Below, one piece after another: positions 1 to 6,693 of a stretch of 15,447 bases of DNA. Each line of letters opens with the position of its first letter. Position 1 is the first letter of the stretch. This DNA is from Kiloniellales bacterium. GTDB taxonomy: Bacteria; Pseudomonadota; Alphaproteobacteria; Kiloniellales; JAKSBE01. Position numbers and translations under genes: made by a program. The stretch is taken from the NCBI GenBank assembly GCA_030067055.1, contig JASJAL010000054.1, forward strand, positions 1 through 15,447. The letters run 5' to 3'. The notes under the pieces were generated by a model. That model made no database searches and was not told where the DNA came from. It worked only from the letters and a program-made list of their open reading frames with translations.

Positions 1-1
1 G

Positions 2-55
2 TCGCGCGGCGTTTCCTATCTGGTTCGCAACCGGTTTCTGAAGGGAGCCAAATGA
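2..55 (+). CDS. C-terminal end of an unidentified upstream gene (partial)
   Basis: The second plus-strand frame is open from the window edge and ends in TGA at 53-55, encoding a 17-residue tail that finishes RNRFLKGAK. Its stop overlaps the start of the next gene as ATGA (ATG at 52-54, TGA at 53-55), the usual sign of translational coupling within an operon. The fragment is too short to name a family. Another frame is also open here, so the reading rests mainly on the ATGA junction. Confidence 0.45.
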   Translation, partial: SRGVSYLVRNRFLKGAK

Positions 56-1056
56 TGCTGCATATCGGCCTCCGATGCTGTCGGACGTTCTACCTGGCTC
101 TCGCAGTGGCGGTCTTGTCGATCATCGCAATGCCGGCGACGACGATGGCGGGCCAGCTGAAGGTCGCCGTGATCAAGTTCGGCACCGTCAGCTGGGAGAT
201 GGACGTCATCCGTCACCACGGGCTGGCGGAGGCGCAGAAGCTGGATCTCGAGGTCCTCGCCCTGGCCAATACCAACGCTTCCAAGGTCGCGCTGCAGGCC
301 GGCGAGGCCGACGTGATCGTCACCGACTGGATCTGGGTTTCGCGCCAGCGAGCTGAGGGTACCGACTACACCTTCGTGCCCTATTCGACGGCCCTGGGAT
401 CGCTTATGGTCCCGGGAGACTCGCCGATCAAGGAACTCGCCGACCTCAAGGGTCGCCGTATTGGCATCGCTGGCGGTCCGCTGGACAAGAGCTGGCTGCT
501 GCTGCGCGGCCACGGACTGGAGAAGCTCGGCACCGACCTTGACGGTGAGGTCGAGAAGTTTTTCGCTGCCGCGCCTCTGCTGAACGAGCAGATTCAGGCC
601 GGGCGCCTGGACGCGGTGATCAACTACTGGCCTTTCGCGGCCCGCCTTCAGGCCCGCGGCTACCGGCCGTTGCTGCGGGTCAACGAGATGGTCGAGAGCT
701 TCGGGCTGGCCTCGCGGGTGCCTTTGCTCGGCTACGTATTCCGCGAGAGCCTGGGCGAGGCGCGGCGAGATGATATCACGGCCTTCGTGAATGCGACCCG
801 GGAGGCGAAGCGTATCATGAGCATCTCCGATACCGAATGGGAGCGGCTGCGCCCTCTGATGCGGGCCAAGGACGATGCGACCTTCGTCGCCCTGCGCGCC
901 GGCTTCCGTCACGGTATCCCCTTCCACTGGCGGGCCGAGCAGAGGGAGGCGGCCGCCAAGCTCTTCGCCATCCTTGCTCAGTTCGGCGGCGAGGACCTTG
1001 TCGGTACCTCGGGCGAACTGGCGCCGGGGACTTTCTGGCCGCACGTTACCTACTGA
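52..1056 (+). CDS. ABC transporter periplasmic substrate-binding protein, NitT/TauT-like
   Basis: A 334-residue protein with an N-terminal signal peptide (residues about 1-34: Arg-containing start, hydrophobic core, cleavage near TMAG). It then resembles NMT1/SsuA-like type 2 periplasmic binding proteins: an opening beta strand (LKVAVIKFGT), a VIVTDWIWVSRQ segment around residues 86-98, and the family's 'ADLKGRRIGIAGG' hinge around residue 130. It would capture a small solute and deliver it to the permease encoded next. The start at 52 is preceded by AAGGGAG at 41-47; ATG at 55 is equally possible and differs by one residue. It follows the upstream gene with an ATGA overlap and precedes the permease by 6 nt, so this is an operon. 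Substrate unknown: nitrate, taurine, aliphatic sulfonate and thiamine-precursor carriers share this fold. Confidence 0.85.
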   Translation: MMLHIGLRCCRTFYLALAVAVLSIIAMPATTMAGQLKVAVIKFGTVSWEMDVIRHHGLAEAQKLDLEVLALANTNASKVALQAGEADVIVTDWIWVSRQRAEGTDYTFVPYSTALGSLMVPGDSPIKELADLKGRRIGIAGGPLDKSWLLLRGHGLEKLGTDLDGEVEKFFAAAPLLNEQIQAGRLDAVINYWPFAARLQARGYRPLLRVNEMVESFGLASRVPLLGYVFRESLGEARRDDITAFVNATREAKRIMSISDTEWERLRPLMRAKDDATFVALRAGFRHGIPFHWRAEQREAAAKLFAILAQFGGEDLVGTSGELAPGTFWPHVTY

Positions 1057-1062
1057 CGCCCC

Positions 1063-1812
1063 ATGTTTGCCCGTGCCGGCTTCGGCCTCTACGGCCTGTC
1101 CCTGCTGGCCTTGGTTCTGCTCTGGCAGATCGCGGCGGGGCTGGCCGAGACTCGTGTGCTGCCGCCGCCGCTGGCGGTGCTGGAAGTCCTGACGGAAGGC
1201 CTGGCCAGCGGCGAGCTGCTCTATCACTTGGCCGTCACCCTGGCCCGGGTGGCGGCCAGCTTCCTTCTCGCCATGGCATTTGGGGTTGCGATCGGGATCG
1301 CTCTTGGCCGCTCGCGTCTCCTGGACCGGATCTTCGACGGCTGGCTGATCCTGTTTCTGAACCTGCCGGCCCTGGTCACCATCATCCTCTGCTACGTCTG
1401 GTTCGGACTCGTCGAGGCGGCGGCGATCGCGGCGGTGGCGATCAACAAGATTCCCAACGTGGTCGTCACCGTACGCGAGGGCGCTCGGGCGCTCGATCCG
1501 AGCTATTTCGAGATGGCGCGCAGCTTCCGGCTGAGCCGGGCCAAGGTGCTGCGCTATGTGGTGCTGCCGCAGCTCGTGCCCTTCGTGGTGGCGGCGGCGC
1601 GCTCTGGGCTCGCGCTGATCTGGAAGATCGTCCTGGTGGTCGAGCTGCTCGGCCGCAGCAACGGGGTCGGCTTCCAGCTCTCGGTCTTCTTCCAGCTCTT
1701 CGACGTCGCCGCAATCCTGGCCTACACCCTCGCCTTCGTGGTGGTGGTCCAGGTGATCGAGCTGGCTGGCCTGCAGCCCCTCGAGCGCCGGGTGAACCGA
1801 TGGCGCCGCTAG
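1063..1812 (+). CDS. ABC transporter permease, NitT/TauT-like (SsuC/TauC type)
   Basis: A 249-residue inner-membrane protein of the BPD_transp_1 family, with about six hydrophobic segments (for example residues 8-28, 60-82, 95-118, 120-136, 171-195 and 215-236). The cytoplasmic EAA loop that docks on the ATPase is at about 150-175 (EMARSFRLSRAKVLRYVVLP), with the conserved Gly replaced by Ser-Phe. Length is normal for the family. No good Shine-Dalgarno precedes the ATG, which lies 6 nt after the stop of the binding-protein gene, so translation probably depends on coupling. Its 3' end overlaps the ATPase gene by 13 nt. It forms the membrane channel of the importer. Confidence 0.88.
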   Translation: MFARAGFGLYGLSLLALVLLWQIAAGLAETRVLPPPLAVLEVLTEGLASGELLYHLAVTLARVAASFLLAMAFGVAIGIALGRSRLLDRIFDGWLILFLNLPALVTIILCYVWFGLVEAAAIAAVAINKIPNVVVTVREGARALDPSYFEMARSFRLSRAKVLRYVVLPQLVPFVVAAARSGLALIWKIVLVVELLGRSNGVGFQLSVFFQLFDVAAILAYTLAFVVVVQVIELAGLQPLERRVNRWRR

Positions 1813-2561
1813 CCAGACTGGACATCGAGATCGCCGAGAAGCGCTACCCGGCGCGGGGCGACGCCGGCTCCCGGAGCGTGCTCAAGGACCTGCGCCTGGC
1901 CGTGCCTCGTGGCGAGTTCCTTTGCATCCTAGGCCCCTCAGGCTGCGGTAAGACCACCTTGCTCAACCTTATCGCCGGTCTCGACCGGGATTTCGACGGC
2001 CGGGTCGCCTGGTCCGGCCCGACCGTGGCGGTGCCCAGGGTCGGCTACGTTTTCCAGGAGCCTCGCCTGCTGCCCTGGCTGACCGTGATCCAGAACGTCG
2101 AGCTGGTTCTGGCCGAGGCGGGCGAAAGCGATCCGACCTTCCTGGAGCATTTGCTCGACGTGGCGGGCCTTCTGGATTTCCGCGATGCGCACCCGCAACG
2201 CCTGTCGCTCGGCCTGGCACGCCGGGTCGCCCTGGTCCGGGCCTTCGCGATCAAGCCCGATCTGCTCTTGATGGACGAACCCTTCGTTTCCCTGGACCGG
2301 CCGACCGCGGAACGGCTTCGCAGCCTGCTGGTCACGATCTGGGCCGAGCGGCCGACCACGGTGGTCTTCGTGACCCACGACCTGGGCGAGGCGTTGCAAC
2401 TGGCCGACCGCATCGTCCAGCTTTCGACCTCGCCCGCCTCGGTCGTCGCCGACCTGAGGGTATCGCTGCCGCGCGAGGCGCGTGGCGACCGAACGGCGAT
2501 GGAAGGTCTGCGGGACAACCTCCTGCGCGAGCATCCCGAGCTCCGCGGTGAGCTGGAGTGA
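1800..2561 (+). CDS. ABC transporter ATP-binding protein, NitT/TauT-like, with variant signature motif
   Basis: A 253-residue nucleotide-binding subunit. Walker A is GPSGCGKT at residues 45-52, the Q-loop is FQEPRLLPW around 85-93, Walker B is LLLMDE at 155-160, the D-loop SLD follows, and the switch histidine is H194 in VTHD. The signature motif reads LSLGL at 135-139 instead of LSGGQ, keeping Ser and the second Gly. It powers import through the upstream permease at the cytoplasmic face. The frame is open far upstream (to 837), but that DNA encodes the permease and binding protein in another frame; ATG 1800 gives a normal N-terminus and a 13-nt overlap with the permease gene. No ribosome-binding site stands out, which fits coupling. 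Confidence 0.9.
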   Translation: MAPLARLDIEIAEKRYPARGDAGSRSVLKDLRLAVPRGEFLCILGPSGCGKTTLLNLIAGLDRDFDGRVAWSGPTVAVPRVGYVFQEPRLLPWLTVIQNVELVLAEAGESDPTFLEHLLDVAGLLDFRDAHPQRLSLGLARRVALVRAFAIKPDLLLMDEPFVSLDRPTAERLRSLLVTIWAERPTTVVFVTHDLGEALQLADRIVQLSTSPASVVADLRVSLPREARGDRTAMEGLRDNLLREHPELRGELE

Positions 2562-2598
2562 CGGTGACCCGGCGTGGCAGAACAAAGGGTCGGAGCGC

Positions 2599-2634
2599 GG
2601 CACCGGCCCCTCGATGTTTGCCGGTCCCGGTGCC
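2599..2634. terminator. Hairpin between convergent genes, possible bidirectional terminator
   Basis: An 8-bp perfect inverted repeat (GGCACCGG at 2599-2606 and CCGGTGCC at 2627-2634) with a 20-nt loop sits in the 76-nt gap between the ABC ATPase stop (2561, plus) and the DUF2167 stop (2638, minus). No T-run follows on either strand, so this is not a textbook Rho-independent terminator; the call rests on position and symmetry. Confidence 0.4.
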
Positions 2635-2637
2635 AGG

Positions 2638-3480
2638 TCAGCTACGCCTGAAGAGCCGGCCGAGGGCGAGGAATGGCAGCAGAAGGATGTACCAGAACTT
2701 CTTCAGCAGGAGCAGCGCTCCGGCGAAGATCCCGGCGCCCCAGGCCTTCTTGTTCCCGGTCATCATGCTGACCGCCAGGGCGCCCAGGCCGACCGCGGCG
2801 ACGGCGTCGCCCGCCCGGAAGTCGGCGTAGCGCGCACCTTCTCGATAGTCGTAGCTCCGCAAGGCCGGCCCCAGGGCCATCTTGGCATCCTGGAATTGCT
2901 GCGGATCGCCGATCCAGGTCAGGCGCGAATAGCCGTGGCGGCCCAGCTTCAGGGCAATCGCGTTGATCGCTTCGACACCCTCGCTGTCGCGCAGGCGGGT
3001 CGCCCAGTAGACCGTGTTGTTGCGCGCGTTGTAGTAAGGCTCCTCGGCCCAGCCCAGAATCTCCAGGGTCGGATAGCCATTCTCGGCCCGTATCGGGTTC
3101 GATTCCCGGGTGCCGTCGATGATCTCCTGCAGCAGCGAGTCGGGCGCAACGTCCTGCCAGTCTTCGTCCTCGAGGTAGCCGATCTCATGGTACTCGATGT
3201 CGATGAAGCTGCCAGCGGTCGTACCACCGGTCGACTCGATCAAGGCGACGACATCGGGCCAGCCGTCGATGCCCTGGGTCAGCTCAAGGAATCTGCGGGC
3301 CTGTTTCCCGATGAGGATTCGCTCGTCCGGACCGAGATTGTAGGTGCTTTTCGAGCCAGGGATCTCGTAGGCCAGCCGCTGGCTTCGCCAGTCGAGGGCT
3401 TCGATCGGATCCGACTGCGCCGCGGCCGGGGCCGCCGCAACGACGGCGAGGAACAGGGTCAGGGCGGAGCGCTGCAACAT
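2638..3480 (-). CDS. DUF2167 family membrane-anchored protein
   Basis: A 280-residue protein. It opens with a signal peptide (residues 1-21, ending AAAQ), has a soluble extracytoplasmic domain to about residue 220, and ends with two hydrophobic segments (about 224-241 and 247-272) and a basic tail (GRLFRRS). Segments such as GTRESNPIR, 'LEILGWAEEPYYNA', 'VYWATRL' and 'GARYADFRAGDAVAAVG' match the pattern I know for DUF2167 (Pfam PF09935), whose function is unknown. The start is ATG at 3480, preceded by GGAGGT (complement of 3485-3490); a TTG at 3492 in frame is rejected because it would run through this ribosome-binding site. It lies 224 nt after the 39-residue membrane protein gene on the same strand and converges with the ABC operon. 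An envelope role is inferred only from topology. Confidence 0.85.
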   Translation of the reverse strand: MLQRSALTLFLAVVAAAPAAAQSDPIEALDWRSQRLAYEIPGSKSTYNLGPDERILIGKQARRFLELTQGIDGWPDVVALIESTGGTTAGSFIDIEYHEIGYLEDEDWQDVAPDSLLQEIIDGTRESNPIRAENGYPTLEILGWAEEPYYNARNNTVYWATRLRDSEGVEAINAIALKLGRHGYSRLTWIGDPQQFQDAKMALGPALRSYDYREGARYADFRAGDAVAAVGLGALAVSMMTGNKKAWGAGIFAGALLLLKKFWYILLLPFLALGRLFRRS

Positions 3481-3704
3481 TTCGACCTCCAAAGCAGGGC
3501 CCCAGAAAGCCCCGCCGAGGTTAACTTTTAGTTGTTTAAGTACCTTTCTTTTGCCCGCGCCATTTGTCTCAAATCCCTGCGATCCGCTTCGCCCTCAACC
3601 ACCATTTGCGGGATACCTGCGCCGGCCCAGCGCCGCAACTGACCGCGGCCCGGGCAGCGGCAATCGCGCCACCCGGGCCGCGGCTTGGTCATCTTGGCAA
3701 TCGA
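3481..3704 (-). other. Intergenic region upstream of the DUF2167 gene
   Basis: These 224 nt separate the 39-residue protein gene from the DUF2167 gene. They hold the 12-bp inverted repeat at 3643-3683, an AT-rich patch at 3521-3540 containing TTAACTTTTAG that could belong to a promoter for the DUF2167 gene, and its ribosome-binding site. I see no convincing -35/-10 pair and no credible reading frame. Confidence 0.4.
3643..3683 (-). terminator. 12-bp perfect inverted repeat, terminator-like
   Basis: CCGCGGCCCGGG (3643-3654) and CCCGGGCCGCGG (3672-3683) are perfect reverse complements with a 17-nt loop. The repeat starts 21 nt after the stop of the 39-residue membrane protein gene on the minus strand. 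All stem pairs are G-C, so the hairpin would be very stable, but no T-tract follows. It could end transcription of the TRAP/lyase side with help from Rho, protect a 3' end, or be an operator for the DUF2167 gene. Confidence 0.4.
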
Positions 3705-3824
3705 TTAGGAGACGGGTGCTGGGGGCTGGAACACTCCGGCCATGTAGGCGACGACGACGGCGACAACCAGCACCGCAGTCGCGCCCACCGTCCAGATCAG
3801 CACCTTCTTGTTTTCTTGAGTCAT
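3705..3824 (-). CDS. 39-residue single-pass membrane protein
   Basis: A short open frame read codon by codon on the minus strand from ATG (3822-3824) to TAA (3705-3707). The product starts MTQENKKVLIW, has one long hydrophobic stretch (about residues 8-29, rich in Val and Ala) and ends VFQPPAPVS. The lysines before the hydrophobic stretch predict N-terminus in, C-terminus out. The best support is an ideal Shine-Dalgarno, GGAGGT (complement of 3831-3836), 6 nt from the ATG. It lies 151 nt downstream of the lyase gene and upstream of the DUF2167 gene, all on one strand. No family is recognised; small single-pass proteins often act as accessory subunits of membrane complexes, but nothing here names a partner. 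Confidence 0.7.
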   Translation of the reverse strand: MTQENKKVLIWTVGATAVLVVAVVVAYMAGVFQPPAPVS

Positions 3825-3975
3825 TTTCCTACCTCCGGTCACGGTTTATGGTGATCCAGGAATGCAGGCGGACATTATCTCCCGTTGCACAGCTGATAGT
3901 GATTTGCAATTTCGGAATGTCTCCGCGCCGAGATATGCCGGCTTTGCATGGCTTGGCGCGCAATTCGGGGCCGAT

Positions 3976-4833
3976 TCAACTTCCGGCGTAGGCCTTTTCG
4001 GCAGAGAAGTACTCCGGAAACCCGGCGATCGCCTGCAGCTCGGCGAAGCTCGCCAGGCGCTCGGGCCGCGCTCCGGCCTTCATGGCGTCCAAGGAGTCGA
4101 CCATGGCCTGCAGGGCGGCGAGCTGCAGGGTGAGGGGGTAGGCCGCCAGCTTGTAGCCGATCGCTTCCAGCTCGGCCGGCGGCAGCAGGGGCGTGTCGCC
4201 CTGCTCGACCAGGTTGGCCATCTTGGGTCCCTCGACCTCGGCGCAGTAGCGGCGCATCTCCTCTTCGCTCTGCGGCGCCTCCAGGAAGGTGATGTCGGCA
4301 CCCAGCTCGCGGAAGGCCCGGGCCCGAGCCAGGGCTTCCTCGAGACCCTCGGTGGCGCGGGCGTCGGTACGCGCCAGGACCAGGATATCCGCCCCCTCGT
4401 CGCGGGCATCCAGGGCGGCGCGCAGGCGGATCAGGGCCTCCTCGTGGGGCACCACCTGCTTGCCGCGGGTGTGACCGCAACGCTTGGGTGCGACCTGGTC
4501 CTCGATCATGATGCAGGCGAAGCCGGCCTTGGCGTAGCCCTGGACCGTGCGCTTGACGTTCAGCGGGTTGCCGTAGCCGGTGTCGCCGTCGCCGATCACC
4601 GGGATCTCGACCGCGTCGCAAATGCTGCGGCCCTGGTCGACCATCTCGGCGTAGGAGATCAGGCCAGTGTCGGGCAGGCCGAGGCGCGCGACCGAGACCG
4701 CGAAGCCGCTCATGAAGGTCACCGGGAATCCGGCGCGTTCGATGAGCTTGGCCGAGAGCGCGTCGAAGCAGCAGGGCATGACCTGCAGCCCGGGCTGCGC
4801 CAGGAGGTCGCGGAGCTGCTGGACCCGGTTCAT
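3976..4833 (-). CDS. Isocitrate lyase/PEP mutase superfamily lyase (methylisocitrate or dimethylmalate lyase-like)
   Basis: A 285-residue alpha/beta-barrel enzyme. Visible motifs are 'PCCFDALSAKLIERAGFPV' near the N-terminus, the metal-binding GDGDTGYGNP at 81-90, IEDQ at 110-113, and the active-site loop KRCGH at 117-121, the form seen in 2-methylisocitrate lyases (KKCGH in isocitrate lyases). The catalytic Cys119 argues for carbon-carbon lyase activity, unlike relatives that lost it (phosphonomutases, oxaloacetate decarboxylases). It is close to the usual length of 2-methylisocitrate lyase (about 290). GAGGAG lies 6 nt before the ATG and overlaps the end of dctM, 10 nt upstream, so it is cotranscribed with the TRAP transporter and probably cleaves the imported acid to pyruvate or another oxoacid plus a second product. 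No other propionate-cycle genes are nearby, so prpB itself is not claimed. Confidence 0.88.
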   Translation of the reverse strand: MNRVQQLRDLLAQPGLQVMPCCFDALSAKLIERAGFPVTFMSGFAVSVARLGLPDTGLISYAEMVDQGRSICDAVEIPVIGDGDTGYGNPLNVKRTVQGYAKAGFACIMIEDQVAPKRCGHTRGKQVVPHEEALIRLRAALDARDEGADILVLARTDARATEGLEEALARARAFRELGADITFLEAPQSEEEMRRYCAEVEGPKMANLVEQGDTPLLPPAELEAIGYKLAAYPLTLQLAALQAMVDSLDAMKAGARPERLASFAELQAIAGFPEYFSAEKAYAGS

Positions 4834-4843
4834 GGGGAACTCC

Positions 4844-6118
4844 TCATAGCTTGAAGGGGATATAGAGGGCGATGTCCGGCAGCAGGAAGATGCAGAGCAC
4901 GGTCACCAGCATCAAGGCCAGGAATGGCCAGACCCCGGCCGCGACCTCGCCCATGGAGGCGCGGCCGACGGCCTGGATGACGTAGAGGTTGAGGCCGACC
5001 GGTGGGGTGATCAGGGCGCACTCGACCATGATCACGAAGAAGATCCCGAACCAGATCGGGTCGATGCCGATGGCGCCGAGCGACGGTGCCAGCACGGGGA
5101 CCATGATCAGCATCATCGAAAGCGCCTCGAGGAACAGGCCCATCAGCACCAGCACGGCGGCAACGACCAGGACGAAGAGCCAGGCCTCGTTGAAGTTCTG
5201 GGTGATGGCCATGGAGATGTCCTGAGGGATGCGGTAGAGGGTGATCGCCTTGCCGAAGACCTTGGCGCCGGCGACGATCAAGAGGATCGTCACCGTGGTC
5301 TTCATGGCTTCCAGGGTCGCCTCCTTCAGCATGGTCCAGGTCAGGGTCCGCAGGATCAGGCCGGTGATCACTAGCGCGGCCGCGAAACCGACCGCGGCGG
5401 CCTCGGTCGGGGTGAAGGCGCCGGCATAGATGCCCCAGATGATCAAGGCGGCCAGGCCGAAGGTCGGCAGGGCGCGGACCGCGGTGGAGCGGCGCTCCGC
5501 CCAGCTCGCCTTGGGCTGCGGCTGGTAGTCGGCGCTGAAGCGCGCGTAGAGCATCGAAAATCCGATGAAGAGCGCGATCAGCAGCAGGCCGGGGCCGATA
5601 CCGGCGAGGAAGAGCGCGATCACCGATTCCTCGGTGATGAAGCCGAAGACGATCATCGGGATCGACGGCGGAATCAGGATCCCCAGTGTCCCGCCGGCGG
5701 CCAGCAGGCCGAGCACGAAGGGACGGGGATAGCCGCGTCGGATCATCTCGGGGATCGCCACGGTGCCGATCGTTGCCGCGGTCGCGACCGAGGAGCCGGA
5801 GATCGCGGCGAAGATGCCGCAGGACACCACCGTGGCGACCGCCAGGCCGCCGGGCCAATGGCCGACCCAGGCCTGGACCGCGGCGAAGAGGTCGCGCCCG
5901 ACGCCGCCCTTCAGCAGGACGTTGGACATCAGCAGGAACAGCGGCACCGCCAGCAGGATGAAGTTGTCGAGAGTGCTGAGCAGGCCCTGCGGCACCATCA
6001 GCGGCGAGAAGCCGCCCAGCTCGAGCATCAGGTAGCCAAGGCCGCCGAGGGCGAAGGCGACCGGGATCCCGACCAGCAGCAGGGCGAAGAGGGCGAGCAG
6101 AACCAGGGCGGCGGTCAT
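4844..6118 (-). CDS. dctM: TRAP transporter large permease subunit DctM
   Basis: A 424-residue, strongly hydrophobic inner-membrane protein with roughly a dozen membrane segments. It carries TRAP large-subunit hallmarks: 'FILLAVPLFLLMSNVLLKGG' near residue 55, CGIFAAISGSSVATAATIG around residue 100, 'GTLGILIPPSIPMIVFG' near residue 150, and 'ITPPVGLNLYVIQ' toward the C-terminus. It is the sodium-coupled transport subunit that works with DctQ and the periplasmic DctP. Four nucleotides separate it from dctQ and ten from the downstream lyase gene, so the genes form an operon. Length is normal for the family. The symbol denotes the subunit type, not a proven C4-dicarboxylate substrate. Confidence 0.95.
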   Translation of the reverse strand: MTAALVLLALFALLLVGIPVAFALGGLGYLMLELGGFSPLMVPQGLLSTLDNFILLAVPLFLLMSNVLLKGGVGRDLFAAVQAWVGHWPGGLAVATVVSCGIFAAISGSSVATAATIGTVAIPEMIRRGYPRPFVLGLLAAGGTLGILIPPSIPMIVFGFITEESVIALFLAGIGPGLLLIALFIGFSMLYARFSADYQPQPKASWAERRSTAVRALPTFGLAALIIWGIYAGAFTPTEAAAVGFAAALVITGLILRTLTWTMLKEATLEAMKTTVTILLIVAGAKVFGKAITLYRIPQDISMAITQNFNEAWLFVLVVAAVLVLMGLFLEALSMMLIMVPVLAPSLGAIGIDPIWFGIFFVIMVECALITPPVGLNLYVIQAVGRASMGEVAAGVWPFLALMLVTVLCIFLLPDIALYIPFKL

Positions 6119-6122
6119 GGCC

Positions 6123-6629
6123 TCAGGCCTCGCCCGATCCTTCGCTCTGCGTCGGAGCGCCGTGGCGCAGGACGCGCTGGACCTCGGCCAGGCACTGCAG
6201 CAGGAGAACCAGGAAGCCGACGGGGATCACCATCTCGCTCCACCAGTTCGGGATATTGAGCATGGTGCCGGTGGAACGGCCGCGCTCGAAGGAATCGTAG
6301 GCGATGAACCAGCCGTGCCAGGCTGCGACCGCCGAGAAGCCGGCGATGAAGACCAGGGCGAAGGCCTCGCAGACCTGCCGGCCCCGGTCGCCCAGGCGGG
6401 CGGTGAGCAGGGTGATCCGGATGTGCGCGCGCTGCCGCAGCAGGGTTGCCATGGCGATGAAGCTGCCCCACAGCAGCAGGAGCTGCGAGAGCTCGGCGGC
6501 CCAGATCGTCGGCGCGTTGAAGAGATAGCGGGCCAGCACCTCGTAGGTGATCATCGCCCCGGTCAGGAAGAACATCCAGGCGGCGAGATGGCCGAGGAGA
6601 TCGGCGGCGCGGTCGATGAGGCGCAGCAA
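6123..6629 (-). CDS. dctQ: TRAP transporter small permease subunit DctQ
   Basis: A 168-residue membrane protein with four hydrophobic segments (about 10-30, 45-62, 88-106 and 130-148). It shows the DctQ-type pattern 'ITYEVLARYLFNAPTIWAAE' after the first segment and 'LLLLWGSFIAMATLLRQRAHI' across the second. The best start is TTG at 6629, giving MLRLIDRAADLL, the normal DctQ opening; AAGGGA lies 8 nt before it and no ATG or GTG fits upstream. TTG may lower its synthesis relative to DctP. It scaffolds the large subunit and is 4 nt upstream of dctM. A hairpin separates it from dctP. Confidence 0.92.
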   Translation of the reverse strand: MLRLIDRAADLLGHLAAWMFFLTGAMITYEVLARYLFNAPTIWAAELSQLLLLWGSFIAMATLLRQRAHIRITLLTARLGDRGRQVCEAFALVFIAGFSAVAAWHGWFIAYDSFERGRSTGTMLNIPNWWSEMVIPVGFLVLLLQCLAEVQRVLRHGAPTQSEGSGEA

Positions 6630-6650
6630 GCGCTTGGTCCCTTGGGGTAT

Positions 6651-6676
6651 TGGGGCCGGCGTCTCGGCCGGCCCCA
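6651..6676 (-). promoter_or_regulatory. Intercistronic hairpin between dctP and dctQ
   Basis: TGGGGCCGGC (6651-6660) pairs perfectly with GCCGGCCCCA (6667-6676) across a 6-nt loop. It starts 17 nt after the dctP stop and ends 21 nt before the dctQ start. No T-run follows, so it more likely partially terminates or protects the dctP message than stops transcription. That fits the known need for more binding protein than membrane subunits. Confidence 0.55.
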
Positions 6677-6693
6677 GAGGTATCAGGCGGTGC

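Noticed and set aside
16..1227. Long minus-strand open frame across the ABC operon
   Set aside because: It is the antisense shadow of the binding-protein gene in high-GC DNA; it shows no domain motifs and has shadow-like composition.
837..1799. Open frame that would extend the ABC ATPase by about 320 residues
   Set aside because: The region encodes the binding protein and permease in other frames with clear family motifs; the extension is Arg/Gly/Pro-rich out-of-frame translation.
3481..3492. TTG start for the DUF2167 protein adding four residues
   Set aside because: It would overlap the GGAGGT ribosome-binding site that serves the ATG at 3480, which also starts a proper signal peptide.
3862..4854. 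330-residue plus-strand frame
   Set aside because: It is antisense to the lyase gene; the lyase has complete catalytic motifs and the plus frame has none.
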